Shown piece by piece: positions 24,909-34,020 of a stretch of 60,364 nt of DNA. The stretch comes from Verrucomicrobiota bacterium (lineage in GTDB: Bacteria; Verrucomicrobiota; Kiritimatiellia; UBA8416; JABMPJ01). The position numbers were made by a program, and so were the translations under genes. Under the pieces are notes generated by a model. That model saw nothing but the letters and a program-made list of their open reading frames with translations. It did no database searches and was not told where the DNA came from. How positions within the stretch are numbered: position 1 is the first letter of the stretch; each line of letters begins with the position of its first letter. The stretch covers positions 113,433-173,796 of the forward strand of contig JABGQM010000005.1 in assembly GCA_018648805.1 (NCBI GenBank), in the 5' to 3' direction.

Positions 24909-26135
24909 TTACTTGCGCTTGGTCAGCTCCGTCACGCCGAGGGCTTTCTTCATCATGGCGCGGAAGGCGGCTTTGGAGCCGCCGGAGTAGGAGATCACCT
25001 GCGTCTTGGTGATCAGCTTGGGTAGGGTGGGGGCCTTGATGTAACGCTTCAGGTTGAGGCCGTTGGTGATCCACTCCCCGGTCTTCTCGTCGGCCAGCGC
25101 TGTGGCGAGGGCCTCCTTGCCAATCATCGCTTCAGCTTTCTTGTGTGCCGCCTCGGGTTGGGGGGGGAAGCGCCCGGTCATGAGGTAGTTGTGGTAGGCG
25201 GGGAACTGTTTGGGATCGGCCTGGTTGACCGCCATGGCCAGCCGGGCCAGGCGACAGGCGTTGGCAAACCCTTTGGGGGTCTTCTTGATGTGAGGGTTGC
25301 ACTCCGTGTTCATCGGCGCCGGCAGATGCACAATCACCATGTTGATGGCGTAGTCCGCTTTGAACTGATCCAGGCGCCGGTGCAGGCTGCGGCAGGAGGG
25401 GCAGCAGTAGTCGGACAACTCAACCAGAACATGTTCGGCGTTGTGATCGCCGGAGACCGGAACCTTGTAAAGGTCGAAGGTCAGGTTGTCGTTGAGGAGC
25501 TTTACGGTGCGTGAAGCCTCCTTCTTGCCAAACTGCAGCATGCCGGTCGAGAGCGCCGCCTCTTCGGCACTGTCGGTGGGCGCCATCTTGTCGGCGGCCT
25601 GCACCGCCATCATGTCGGGCACCACAAAGATGTGAACCGCAATCATGAAGGTCAGCAAGGCGGCGGCGCCTCCTGTCAGCCGTCGGCGGGCATGGTAGAA
25701 GCCATGCCAGGCCGGGGCTTTCCAGAGAATGATGGCGTAGGCGGCCACACCAAAGAGATGTGAGGAGAGGCAGAAGATGCAGAACTGCTTGATAATGATC
25801 CACTGCAGCAGGAGCAGCCAGGCAATGAAGCCGAGTCCAGTCAGGCTCTCCACGATCATAAAGGCCCACAACCCAATCTTGAGCATGGGCAGCCGTACCA
25901 CGCCGGCCAGCAGCGTGGCCGAGATCAGTGAGACATAACCCCCAATGCCGAGATGGGCCACCGGGAAAATGCCCCACTGTTCCCAGCGACTAGTCAGCAC
26001 GGCATTGCACTGGTCTTCGCCGCAGCCGGGCAGGGGCTGGTCGGATTTTACAACCAACATGATGTAGACCGCAATCGTGAGGGCGATGCAGGAGAGGGCG
26101 ATGATGGCGATACGCGTCGGGCGGGATGATAGCAT
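24909..26135 (-). CDS. VKOR-DsbA fusion (disulfide bond formation)
   Basis: A 408-residue protein joining a vitamin K epoxide reductase-like membrane domain (about residues 1-150; loop cysteines C38 and C43, redox motif CIFC at 119-122) to a periplasmic thioredoxin-fold domain of DsbA type (CPSC at 245-248 within ELSDYCCPSCRSLH). A further helix near 155-175 joins them. It should oxidise secreted proteins and be reoxidised by quinone, replacing DsbB plus DsbA. A separate transcription unit, convergent with FadL. The length is normal for such bacterial fusions. Confidence 0.92.
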   Translation of the reverse strand: MLSSRPTRIAIIALSCIALTIAVYIMLVVKSDQPLPGCGEDQCNAVLTSRWEQWGIFPVAHLGIGGYVSLISATLLAGVVRLPMLKIGLWAFMIVESLTGLGFIAWLLLLQWIIIKQFCIFCLSSHLFGVAAYAIILWKAPAWHGFYHARRRLTGGAAALLTFMIAVHIFVVPDMMAVQAADKMAPTDSAEEAALSTGMLQFGKKEASRTVKLLNDNLTFDLYKVPVSGDHNAEHVLVELSDYCCPSCRSLHRRLDQFKADYAINMVIVHLPAPMNTECNPHIKKTPKGFANACRLARLAMAVNQADPKQFPAYHNYLMTGRFPPQPEAAHKKAEAMIGKEALATALADEKTGEWITNGLNLKRYIKAPTLPKLITKTQVISYSGGSKAAFRAMMKKALGVTELTKRK

Positions 26136-26269
26136 GAGCAGATCTCCTTGGGGCAGACGGTTAATCCGGCGACCTCACAAGGATAGCAATTTCTGCCGGG
26201 ATGTCGAAGCCTGATCTATCAGCTCTGTGCTGCGGCAGGACTGATTCTTTTGTCACGGCTCTACACGGA

Positions 26270-26359
26270 GAAACGGTTGACGATTACGGGCGACGATTAC
26301 GGATAACGAGGAAACCCTCCCCATCGTCCACCGTAATCGTCGCCCGTAATCGTTTCCCG
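26270..26359. repeat. Quasi-periodic inverted repeat, GACGATTACGG type, copy 2
   Basis: The left arm (26270-26312) holds two 13-bp units GACGATTACGGGC and GACGATTACGGAT; the right arm (26322-26359) is their close reverse complement (CCGTAATCGTCGCCCGTAAT). The gap of 299 bp between the VKOR-DsbA start and the next gene contains this element and no convincing ORF. Confidence 0.85.
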
Positions 26360-26434
26360 AGAGTGAATGGGGTGAGAGCGGCGCGTTGCGGGACCACATT
26401 GCGCAGCAGCGACTTACGCCGATACAGGCATCAG

Positions 26435-27169
26435 TCATAGTGCTGCGGCGAAGGCTTCGAGGCGGGCGACGTGCGACTCCTCTTCGCGCGCCAGGGCTTC
26501 GAAGGTCTGTTTCAAAGCGGCGATGGGGGTGGTGTTGGCCAGGCCGCGGTAGAAGGCGGCGGTAGCCTCTTCGTGCTCGATGGCATGCGAGAGTTCGACA
26601 CTGATGGCTTGGGCGACATCGTGCGCCAGGTACTCCCGGTCGGTTCTGATCGCGTGCACGGCCTCGGCCATGGCAGTTTCACCATGCGCCATGTCGGCCT
26701 GCTCGAGGTGCTGCAGGTGGGCGGTCTCTTCCTGTTCCAGCGCACGAAAGAGGTCGGCCAGTGCGGGGTCGTCGGTCTTGGCGGCCAGGGCGCGGTAGTC
26801 GGCCGCCGCGGCATGCTCGAACTCGGTCGCGAGTTTCAATACCACGCGTGCCAGCGGGGCGGGGGTCAGCGGTGCGGCCTTGGCGGTGGCGGGCAGGAAT
26901 ACGCCCTTAAGAATCAGCAGACCAAAGAGGACAAAGAGAATACCGGCCGTGATCTTGATGGTGCGGGGTGCGACCAGCTTGGCGAGGCCTTCGCCAACCA
27001 GGACCGCCAGAAGTGTGGAGAGTACCAGGGCGGCGGACGCCGCGAAGAAGACGGTCCACTTGCTGCCATCCGCTGCCGCAGTGCGCGTCAAAGCGGCCAG
27101 CTGGGTCTTGTCGCCCAGCTCGGCCAGAAAAATCAGAAGAAACGTACTCAAGAACAGGCGATAATCCAT
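26435..27169 (-). CDS. Half-size UPF0016/GDT1 transporter fused to a ferritin-like domain
   Basis: A 244-residue two-part protein. Residues 1-95 are one UPF0016 (GDT1/TMEM165/MntX-type) repeat: the signature ELGDKT at 17-22 and three hydrophobic helices. Standard members have two such repeats. Residues about 105-244 form a rubrerythrin/ferritin-like four-helix bundle with two ExxH motifs (E148...H151, E230...H233) and further Glu at 116, 118, 192 and 199-201. By analogy with membrane-bound ferritin MbfA, where a ferritin domain precedes a VIT transporter, it may sense or oxidise Fe/Mn and export it. The open frame runs far upstream, but MDYRLF at 27169 is the only sensible start. It probably acts as a dimer. 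Confidence 0.85.
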   Translation of the reverse strand: MDYRLFLSTFLLIFLAELGDKTQLAALTRTAAADGSKWTVFFAASAALVLSTLLAVLVGEGLAKLVAPRTIKITAGILFVLFGLLILKGVFLPATAKAAPLTPAPLARVVLKLATEFEHAAAADYRALAAKTDDPALADLFRALEQEETAHLQHLEQADMAHGETAMAEAVHAIRTDREYLAHDVAQAISVELSHAIEHEEATAAFYRGLANTTPIAALKQTFEALAREEESHVARLEAFAAAL

Positions 27170-27332
27170 TCGAAACTCTCCCTTGCCGTGTGAGGCGACA
27201 CGGTATACGGGAGTGGCGCCGGATGCAAGGGCAAGCGCGCGGGTAGGGCGCGGGGATGAACACAGAAACACCTTTACAGTGATTTGTCGGTTCGCTAGTT
27301 TGATGATTCTGCCAGTAGAAACGAAAAGGGCT

Positions 27333-27614
27333 ATGAAACACCGCGACGAGATTGTGGACGTGTTCTGCGGGATCTCCGATCCCGACCGGATGGAGCAGTT
27401 TCTGGGCGAGGTGTTGACCGAAGCGGAACGGCATGACTTGGGGCTGCGCTGGAAGCTGATGCGGATGCTCAAGGATGGTGTCTCACAGCGTGAGGTGGCG
27501 GCCCAGCTGGGGGTCAGCCTCTGCAAGATCACGCGCGGATCGCGTGTGCTGAAGCGGCGCGGATCGGTCTGCCGCACATTGATTGACAAAATGGGTGATG
27601 AGGCGCCGGCCTGA
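27333..27614 (+). CDS. trpR: Trp repressor homolog
   Basis: A 93-residue protein of the TrpR family: LTEAERHDLGLRWKLMRMLK (ligand-binding helices) followed by the helix-turn-helix DGVSQREVAAQLGVSLCKIT and RGSRVLKR. It should bind DNA when loaded with tryptophan. It lies 53 bp upstream of a tryptophan synthase beta gene on the same strand, the expected target. E. coli TrpR is 108 residues; this shorter form still covers the core. The preceding 163 bp to the divergent transporter-ferritin gene may hold both promoters. Start ATG at 27333 gives the natural domain boundary; the frame is open further upstream. Confidence 0.88.
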   Translation: MKHRDEIVDVFCGISDPDRMEQFLGEVLTEAERHDLGLRWKLMRMLKDGVSQREVAAQLGVSLCKITRGSRVLKRRGSVCRTLIDKMGDEAPA

Positions 27615-27667
27615 GGGCGGACGCACGCCAAATAGCTAAGTAATAGGTAACGTAACAAGGAGGAGTC

Positions 27668-29029
27668 ATGAGCGAACTGATCAAAGTCCATCTCAGCGAG
27701 GATGACATTCCGAAACAGTGGTACAACCTGGCCGCTGACTTCGCGAACCCGATGCCGCCCCCGGTGGGACCGGATGGTACCCCGATTGGCCCCGAGGCCC
27801 TGGCCCCGGTCTTCCCGATGAATCTGATTGAGCAGGAGGTCAGCCAGGAGCGCTGGATTGATATTCCGGAGGAGGTCCTCGGCATCCTCAAGCTCTGGCG
27901 TCCGACCCCGCTCTACCGTGCCCGTCGTCTCGAGGAGGCCCTCGGCACACCGGCCAAGATCTATTACAAGAACGAGGGCGTCTCGCCTCCCGGAAGCCAT
28001 AAGCCCAACACGGCGGTGCCGCAGGCCTATTACAACCGTGAGTTCGGGATCAAGCGCCTGACTACCGAAACCGGTGCCGGCCAGTGGGGCAGTGCCCTCT
28101 CGTTTGCCTGCAAGCTGATCGGGATCGAGTGCAAAGTCTTCATGGTACGGATCAGCTTTGACCAGAAGCCCTTCCGCAAAATGATGATGCGCGTGTGGGG
28201 CGGCGAATGCGTGCCGAGTCCGAGCATGAACACGCAGGTCGGTCGTTCGATCCTCGAGGCGGATCCGGATACGCCGGGCAGCCTCGGCATCGCGATCAGC
28301 GAAGCCCTCGAAGAGGCTGTGCCCGATCCGGAGGCGCGCTACTCACTGGGCAGCGTGCTGAACCACGTCATGCTGCATCAGACCATTATCGGCCTGGAGG
28401 CGCAGAAGCAGATGGCGAAATTGGGTGAAGACCCCGACGTGGTCATCGGCTGCGCCGGTGGCGGATCCAACTTTGCGGGCCTGAGCTTCCCGTTTATCTG
28501 CGACAAGATTCACGGCAAGGACATCCGCGTGGTGGCAACCGAGCCGGCGGCCTGTCCGACCCTGACCAAGGCCAAGTATCGCTACGACTCCGGCGACGTC
28601 GCCATGATGACGCCGCTGCTGCCAATGCACAGCCTGGGCCACACCTTCGTGCCGCCGCCGATTCATGCCGGCGGCCTGCGCTACCACGGCATGGCACCGA
28701 TGGTCAGCCACGCGCTGAACGAGGGGCTGCTCGAAGCCGAAGCGATCCACCAGGTGGAATGCTACGAAGGCGCGGTGCAGTGGGCCCATACGGAAGGCTT
28801 TATCCCCGCCCCCGAGACCGCCCACGCCATCGCGCAGGCGATTCGCGAAGCCAAGCGGGCCACGGAAGAGGGTAAGGAGAAGGTCATCCTGATGAACTGG
28901 TCGGGTCACGGCTTGATGGACCTGACCGCCTACGAGGCCTACATGAACGGTGAGCTGAGCGACCACGAGCTGCCCGACGAGATGCTGGAACGCTACGCCG
29001 CCTCGATGGACGGACTGCCCATGCCGTAG
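27668..29029 (+). CDS. trpB: Tryptophan synthase beta chain, TrpB2 type
   Basis: A 453-residue PLP enzyme longer than canonical TrpB (about 400) and starting with the extra N-terminal segment typical of TrpB2 ([15 protein letters not shown]). The PLP Lys is in [12 protein letters not shown] (K112) and the phosphate-binding loop is [11 protein letters not shown]. It condenses indole and serine into tryptophan. AAGGAGG precedes the ATG. No trpA is adjacent, so it may salvage free indole or act with a distant TrpA. Coupling to trpR suggests Trp-dependent control. Confidence 0.92.
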   Translation: MSELIKVHLSEDDIPKQWYNLAADFANPMPPPVGPDGTPIGPEALAPVFPMNLIEQEVSQERWIDIPEEVLGILKLWRPTPLYRARRLEEALGTPAKIYYKNEGVSPPGSHKPNTAVPQAYYNREFGIKRLTTETGAGQWGSALSFACKLIGIECKVFMVRISFDQKPFRKMMMRVWGGECVPSPSMNTQVGRSILEADPDTPGSLGIAISEALEEAVPDPEARYSLGSVLNHVMLHQTIIGLEAQKQMAKLGEDPDVVIGCAGGGSNFAGLSFPFICDKIHGKDIRVVATEPAACPTLTKAKYRYDSGDVAMMTPLLPMHSLGHTFVPPPIHAGGLRYHGMAPMVSHALNEGLLEAEAIHQVECYEGAVQWAHTEGFIPAPETAHAIAQAIREAKRATEEGKEKVILMNWSGHGLMDLTAYEAYMNGELSDHELPDEMLERYAASMDGLPMP

Positions 29030-29033
29030 GGGC

Positions 29034-29050
29034 GCCAGTCGAAGACTGGC
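29034..29050. other. Short perfect hairpin after trpB
   Basis: GCCAGTC-GAA-GACTGGC, a 7-bp perfect stem 5 bp after the trpB stop. There is no T-run, so termination here would be weak. Confidence 0.45.
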
Positions 29051-29055
29051 AATCG

Positions 29056-29178
29056 GAAAGGCAACCAGTAAGGCACTAAGACACGGAAGTGGGGGTGGGG
29101 CTACCGAAGGGCATACCAGGCCTTTGGTCATTCATCCCCAAACTTAGTGTCTTGGAGTCTTGGTGGTTGCCTTTTTTT
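29056..29178. repeat. Long inverted repeat with CACTAAGACAC-type arms
   Basis: Left arm GGCAACCAGTAAGGCACTAA followed by GACACGG (29060-29087) pairs with the right arm ending TTGGTGGTTGCC (29137-29172); inner CACTAAG/CTTAGTG also match. It occupies the gap between convergent trpB and the M15-type peptidase gene. Confidence 0.75.
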
Positions 29179-29186
29179 CTCACGGG

Positions 29187-29810
29187 CTATCGCGCCACGG
29201 AGGCGTGGATGTGCGGGCCGTTGTTGCGTTTACCTTTTTCGTGGTAAACCCAGTCGAAGCCGGCTTGCCAGCAGATCTTGGCGACGGACTCGAGATCCAT
29301 ATCGACGGCCGTCAGGTCGACCGCGCGCCCCTCTTTGTGGAGTGATTTCGGGTTGTGGACCAGGTTGGGACGGTAGGCATCCTGTATCTTGAGGGTGCCG
29401 CCGCGCTCAGCCACGAGCTGAATCGTGCGCTCAAGCGGCTGGCGCATAGAACGGTGCACCGTGTGGTCACACTCGATATCGCCGCTGTCGTTGTCGCTCT
29501 CCCACCAGGCCCGGTCGTCCTCTATATAGATCAGGTCACGCCCGGGCGAGAAGGTGCCCAAATCGATGGCGCCGGATACCGTTGTTTCGCGCTGGTTGGG
29601 CCGATAGGTGCCGCGCGGAAAGGTGGCGGGGGCCTGGCGCAGCGGCATGACGACCTCGGTCATATCGGCCATGGTCAGGGGCTCATGTCGTGCGGGAGGC
29701 GGGGTACGCTTGCGGATTCCGACGGCAAAGACGACCACGGCTGAGGTGCAGCCGAGGATCAGCATTACGATATGCCGCTTCATCCATCCATTGCGTCGTG
29801 AGTGATACAT
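29187..29810 (-). CDS. M15-type D,D-carboxypeptidase-like zinc peptidase, membrane-anchored
   Basis: A 207-residue protein with an N-terminal hydrophobic anchor (MLILGCTSAVVVFAVGI) and the M15/hedgehog-type zinc motif: SLHKEGRAVDLT (His and Asp ligands), preceded by DAYRPN, and the C-terminal GPHIHAS (HxH ligand). Such enzymes trim peptidoglycan peptides in the periplasm. An in-frame ATG at 29783 is an alternative start; neither start has a good ribosome-binding site. It stands alone between two repeat elements. Confidence 0.8.
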   Translation of the reverse strand: MYHSRRNGWMKRHIVMLILGCTSAVVVFAVGIRKRTPPPARHEPLTMADMTEVVMPLRQAPATFPRGTYRPNQRETTVSGAIDLGTFSPGRDLIYIEDDRAWWESDNDSGDIECDHTVHRSMRQPLERTIQLVAERGGTLKIQDAYRPNLVHNPKSLHKEGRAVDLTAVDMDLESVAKICWQAGFDWVYHEKGKRNNGPHIHASVAR

Positions 29811-29907
29811 AGCGGGGGGAGTGTCTCAAAATCCGCGTGAGGTGACAAGCTTGGTACCTCCTGAGTATTCTGTGTTGTAAGCAGTGTCAGAGTACGTCAA
29901 CTTCCGG

Positions 29908-30245
29908 GAGGGACTACCCGCAGATTACGCAGATTGCGCAGATGAGAGGAGAGGAATGAGAAAAATGTTGCGAGAATAGGCCCGGGCGGAATACCACCCG
30001 AACCGATTCTCGCAACGTGGCTCCCCGGCGGCTAATCGCCGCCGGTAGGGAGGATTTGGGATAGGTACTCCATGCGCCAAAGCGGCCATCGATGAGTCTG
30101 AACGCAGGTCTTTCCGGCCGCGATTAGCGGCCGGTGGATAACGTTGCGGGAATTATGTGTGCGTGTACCCACGCACACGGAATTCCCGCAACATTCCCCC
30201 TCTCCATCTGCGCAGATCTGCGTAATCTGCGGGCAGTCTCTCTCC
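29908..30245. repeat. Nested multi-hairpin repeat element (CGCAGATTA-periodic outer arms)
   Basis: Outer arms of about 45 bp, CCCGCAGATTACGCAGATTG (from 29917) and its complement near 30205-30235, consist of 9-bp CGCAGATTN units. Inside lie four hairpins: GTTGCGAGAAT/ATTCTCGCAAC (29968 and 30006), CCGGCGGC/GCCGCCGG around TAATC (30025-30045), CCGGCCGC/GCGGCCGG around GATTA (30114-30134) and GTTGCGGGAATT/AATTCCCGCAAC (30143 and 30181). The left and right halves are themselves related as inverted copies. No ORF is present in the 541-bp gap between the M15-type gene and dprA. Confidence 0.85.
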
Positions 30246-30351
30246 CCTGTCACGAGATTGCGGAGAAAACGAATGGTTCAGGCTAGGCTTGCATGGGCCG
30301 AATCCATGTGCTATTTACCTCAGCTTCACAACGTCTGGGTTGAGAGGATCT

Positions 30352-31464
30352 ATGCTGGAACGTAACGCGTACGTGGCCTTGAATATGATGGAAAAGGTCG
30401 GCCCGGTCACGGTGCGTTCCCTGGTGGAGGCCCTCGGCTCAGCCGCGGCGATTTTTGATGCAGGGCGGGATGATCTTCAGGCGGTCAAGGGTGTTGGCCA
30501 GGCCCTGGCCGGGCATATTCGGCAGCAATGCGGCCAGATTGACTGGCAGGGCGAGCTGGAGCGCGCCGACGCAAGGGGTATTCGACTGGTCACGGCGGTG
30601 GACCCGGAGTACCCGGAGGCATTGGGGCAGATTTATGATCCGCCCCTGGCCTTATATGTGCGGGGAGCGTTCCAGGAGGGCGACCGGCATGCCATGGCGA
30701 TCGTAGGCACGCGGCGCGGCACCCACTACGGGCGTGACACGGCCAAGCGGCTGGCCTGCGGGCTGGCACGGGCCGGGTACACGATCGTGAGCGGGTTGGC
30801 GCGTGGCATCGACACCGTGGCGCACGAGGGGGCGCTGGAGGTGAAGGGGCGCACGCTGGCGGTGATGGGGAGTGGGATGGATCATATGTATCCGCCCGCC
30901 AACGCGGAGCTGGCCGACCGCATTGCTGAGAGCGGGGCGGTGGTGTCGGAGTTTCCGATGACCCGCACGCCGGATCGGACGACGTTTCCGATGCGCAACC
31001 GCATTATCAGCGGATTGAGCAAGGCCATTGTGGTGGCCGAAGCGGGTCGTCGCAGCGGGGCGTTGATTACGGCCCATGCGGCCTTGGAGCAGGGACGTGA
31101 CGTGTTTGCGGTCCCGGGACGGATTGACAACGCGTATGCCGAAGGGCCGAATGCACTGATCCGCAAAGGGGCGGTGCTGGTTCGCGGCGTACAGGACATT
31201 TTGGATGAGTGTGGCACTTTGTGGTGCGGAGCGCGGTCGGATGCGACCGCAGCGGCCCAGGCGGTGTGCGCACTGACCGAGGAGGAGAGCAGCCTGCTGG
31301 AATGGCTGGACAAGGGCGAGCAGGGCGTGGATGAACTGATACGACTGTCGGGTCTGCCGGCCGCGCGGATCAGTTCGGTGCTGCTGACGCTTGAAATGAA
31401 ACGTTTGATACGTATGTTACCCGGTCGCGTGGTTGAACGACGCGTCACGGATGGTGAGGAGTAG
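30352..31464 (+). CDS. dprA: DNA processing protein DprA
   Basis: A 370-residue protein with the DprA Rossmann-like core: AIVGTRRGTHYGRDTA, IVSGLARGIDTVAHEGAL, VMGSGMDHMYPPANAEL, FPMRNRIISGLS and VVAEAGRRSGALITA. An N-terminal helix-hairpin-helix-like part (VKGVGQALAGHI) and a C-terminal winged helix (DKGEQGVDELIRLSGLPA) complete the family layout. It loads RecA on incoming single-stranded DNA during transformation. GAGG precedes the ATG at 30352. topA begins 6 bp after its stop, the arrangement seen in many bacteria. Confidence 0.93.
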   Translation: MLERNAYVALNMMEKVGPVTVRSLVEALGSAAAIFDAGRDDLQAVKGVGQALAGHIRQQCGQIDWQGELERADARGIRLVTAVDPEYPEALGQIYDPPLALYVRGAFQEGDRHAMAIVGTRRGTHYGRDTAKRLACGLARAGYTIVSGLARGIDTVAHEGALEVKGRTLAVMGSGMDHMYPPANAELADRIAESGAVVSEFPMTRTPDRTTFPMRNRIISGLSKAIVVAEAGRRSGALITAHAALEQGRDVFAVPGRIDNAYAEGPNALIRKGAVLVRGVQDILDECGTLWCGARSDATAAAQAVCALTEEESSLLEWLDKGEQGVDELIRLSGLPAARISSVLLTLEMKRLIRMLPGRVVERRVTDGEE

Positions 31465-31470
31465 GAACGA

Positions 31471-33999
31471 ATGGCTAAGAAACTGGTAGTAGTGGAATCG
31501 CCTGCCAAGGCGAAGACAATTAACAAGATTTTGGGCAAGGATTTCATCGTGGAATCCTCCATGGGGCACGTGCGTGATCTTCCGATCCGTAGCCTCGGGG
31601 TGGATGTCGATGCGAAATTCAAGCCGAAGTATGTCCTGATCAAGGGCCGGCGCAAGGTGGTCGATAAGCTCAAGAAGGCGGCCAAAGAGTGCGATACAAT
31701 CTATCTCGCGCCTGACCCGGACCGCGAGGGAGAGGCGATTGCCTGGCACCTGGCCGCGGTCTTGAGCGCCGCCAACAAGGACGCCAAGCTGCTGCGCGTG
31801 CAGTACAACGAGATTACGCCATCGGCGGTGCGCCGTGCGTTCGATTCGCCCACCGAGATTGACCAGCATCGTGTCGATGCCCAGCAGGCCCGGCGAGTAC
31901 TGGACCGCATTGTGGGGTACATGGTCAGCCCCATGTTGTGGCGCCGCATCCGGCGGGGTCTGAGCGCCGGGCGTGTGCAGTCGGTCGCCCTGCGGATCGT
32001 GTGTGAACGTGAGAAGGAGATTAAGGCCTTCACCCCGGAGGCCTTCTGGATTCACGGCGCCATGGTGCGCAAGCAGATCGCCCCGCTCGATCCGTTCCCT
32101 ATCAAACTGGTACGTATCGATGGTGAGAAGGCCGAGATCAAGAGCGAGGAGGCCTCTGCCGGGATTCTGGGTGATCTGGAGGGCCGCCCCCTCAAGGTGC
32201 ACAGTATCGCGACCAAGCAGATCACCAAGCGCGCCCCCCCGCCCTACATCACCAGCACGCTGCAGCAGGCCGGCTCCAGTTTTTGCGGCTACTCGCCCAA
32301 GCGGACCATGGCCCTGGCGCAGATGCTGTATGAAGGGGTCGACCTCGGGCAGGGCCCCGAGGGTCTGATCACCTATATGCGTACCGATTCGGTGCACCTG
32401 GCCCAGGATGCCGTCGACGGTTGCCGCCAGTTCATCGGCAACACCTTCGGCGCCGACTACTGCCCCGAGACCCCCAATCGTTACCGCAGCCGCTCAGGCG
32501 CCCAGGAGGCGCATGAGGCCATTCGGCCGACCAACGTCGAACATACACCCGATACGTTGCGCGGTAAGCTCGATCCGGCCGCGCTCAAGCTCTACAACCT
32601 GATCTGGTCGCGCTTCGTGGCCTGCCAGATGGCCCCCGCCAAGCTGCAGCAGCGCACGGTGACGATCGAAGCGGTCAAGCCGAACGAGGAGGCGCATGCG
32701 TACCTCTTCAATGGCTCGACGACGGATATTGTCTTCCCGGGTTACATGAAGGCCACCGGTGCCGACCGCAAGAAGGAGGGCGCCGATGAGGATCGCATGC
32801 CCGAGCTGGGCGAGGATGAGCCGCTGGTCTGCGTGGAGTGGCTGGCCGAGCGCAAGGAGACGCAGCCGCCGCCGCGCTACAGTGAGACCTCGCTCGTGGG
32901 CGCCCTCGAGCGCAACGGGGTGGGCCGGCCGAGTACGTATGCCCAGACCGTCTCGACGCTGTATGACCGTCAATATGCCGAACGCGAGAAGCGCACCATG
33001 TTCCCCACCGATCTCGGTATGCGTGTCAGTGACTTGCTGACCGAGACCCTGGGCGACCTGTTCAATGTCGATTTCACCGCCTCGATGGAGGAGAAACTCG
33101 ACCGCGTTGAGAAGGGCGAAGAGGAGTGGACCGGCATGCTGGGGACGTTCTACGAGCAGTTCAGCCAGTGGCTCGAGAAGACCAAGGCTCCCCCCGCGGA
33201 TGCGGAGGATGTGCTCAAGGTGTTGGGCGTGCTCGACGAAATCACCGAATGGGCCCCCGAGGTGATGCGCGGCAAGCGTGCCTACAGCGATGAGAAGTTC
33301 GTGACGTCAGTGCGTAAACGCCAGGACGAGAAGGGCGAGGTCTCGGTGCGCCAACTCGACGCGCTGGTGCGCATGGCCTGCAAGTATGAACCGCAGCTGC
33401 CCGACGTTGAGAAGCGCTTGGGGATGATGGGGCTGGGAGCCCTGGTGGACCGGATCCGCGAGTCGCGCCCGTCCGAGCAGTCGTTGCGCAAGTTGGAGAT
33501 TGTTAATAGCCTGGAGATGGATGAATCCACCACGAAGTTCGTGGCCTCACTGCAGCAGCAGACCGACATGGGCCGCGCCCTCTCGGAGGCACAGCTGCGC
33601 GTGCTCGACTCCATCATTCTGGGGGCTTCGGAGGACATCCCTGACTTCGATGCGGTATGCACGGAGTTGGGACTTTCAAAGGACGACGTGCCCAACGACG
33701 AGGAGAGCGGCGCCATCCTGGAAGCCATGACATGGGTCAAGGAGTGGAACGAGCCGGTCAAGCGCGGCAAGCGGACGTATGACGACAAGGCGTTCTTCGA
33801 GTCGCTGCAGGGCTACTACGGTCGCAAGAAGTTCCTCTCGGAGCGCCAGCGTGCCGCCCTCAAGAAGATCTGTGGGCGTTATTTCGAGCAGATCCCGAAG
33901 TTCGATGAGTTGGCCGCCGCCTACGACATCAAGGCCGTGGTCAAGAAGAAGAAGGCTGAAGAGGGCGACGAGAAGCCGGAAGAGAGCAGTGATCAGTAA
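31471..33999 (+). CDS. topA: DNA topoisomerase I with a repeated, non-zinc C-terminal tail
   Basis: An 842-residue type IA topoisomerase. The TOPRIM domain opens VVVESPAKAKTINKILGKDF with the metal-binding PDPDREGEAI (81-90); the catalytic Tyr is Y302 in TYMRTDSVHLA; RNGVGRPSTYAQTV near 481 is the usual domain-III/IV motif. It relaxes negative supercoils. After about residue 575 there are no C4 zinc ribbons as in E. coli TopA; instead three copies of a 40-45-residue helical motif follow (610-650, 690-734, 776-820), built around F-x-x-S-hydrophobic and LSxxQ. Copies 1 and 3 are preceded by RGKRxYxDxxF. The tail ends in a charged stretch. Cotranscribed with dprA. Confidence 0.95.
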   Translation: MAKKLVVVESPAKAKTINKILGKDFIVESSMGHVRDLPIRSLGVDVDAKFKPKYVLIKGRRKVVDKLKKAAKECDTIYLAPDPDREGEAIAWHLAAVLSAANKDAKLLRVQYNEITPSAVRRAFDSPTEIDQHRVDAQQARRVLDRIVGYMVSPMLWRRIRRGLSAGRVQSVALRIVCEREKEIKAFTPEAFWIHGAMVRKQIAPLDPFPIKLVRIDGEKAEIKSEEASAGILGDLEGRPLKVHSIATKQITKRAPPPYITSTLQQAGSSFCGYSPKRTMALAQMLYEGVDLGQGPEGLITYMRTDSVHLAQDAVDGCRQFIGNTFGADYCPETPNRYRSRSGAQEAHEAIRPTNVEHTPDTLRGKLDPAALKLYNLIWSRFVACQMAPAKLQQRTVTIEAVKPNEEAHAYLFNGSTTDIVFPGYMKATGADRKKEGADEDRMPELGEDEPLVCVEWLAERKETQPPPRYSETSLVGALERNGVGRPSTYAQTVSTLYDRQYAEREKRTMFPTDLGMRVSDLLTETLGDLFNVDFTASMEEKLDRVEKGEEEWTGMLGTFYEQFSQWLEKTKAPPADAEDVLKVLGVLDEITEWAPEVMRGKRAYSDEKFVTSVRKRQDEKGEVSVRQLDALVRMACKYEPQLPDVEKRLGMMGLGALVDRIRESRPSEQSLRKLEIVNSLEMDESTTKFVASLQQQTDMGRALSEAQLRVLDSIILGASEDIPDFDAVCTELGLSKDDVPNDEESGAILEAMTWVKEWNEPVKRGKRTYDDKAFFESLQGYYGRKKFLSERQRAALKKICGRYFEQIPKFDELAAAYDIKAVVKKKKAEEGDEKPEESSDQ

Positions 34000-34020
34000 G
34001 CGGTGGGGTCTATGGCGACA

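Noticed and set aside
27290..27300. GCTAGTT near trpR as a TrpR operator
   Set aside because: Only a CTAG half-site is present, without the symmetric second half of the known operator, so it is not reported as a feature.
29908..30245. CRISPR-like array
   Set aside because: The repeating units are 9 bp, contiguous and form inverted arms; there are no unique spacers of constant length and no cas genes in the window.
30288..30316. TTGCAT-17 bp-TATTTA as a dprA promoter
   Set aside because: Only three of six bases match in each box; in GC-rich DNA of unknown sigma-factor preference this is too weak to report.
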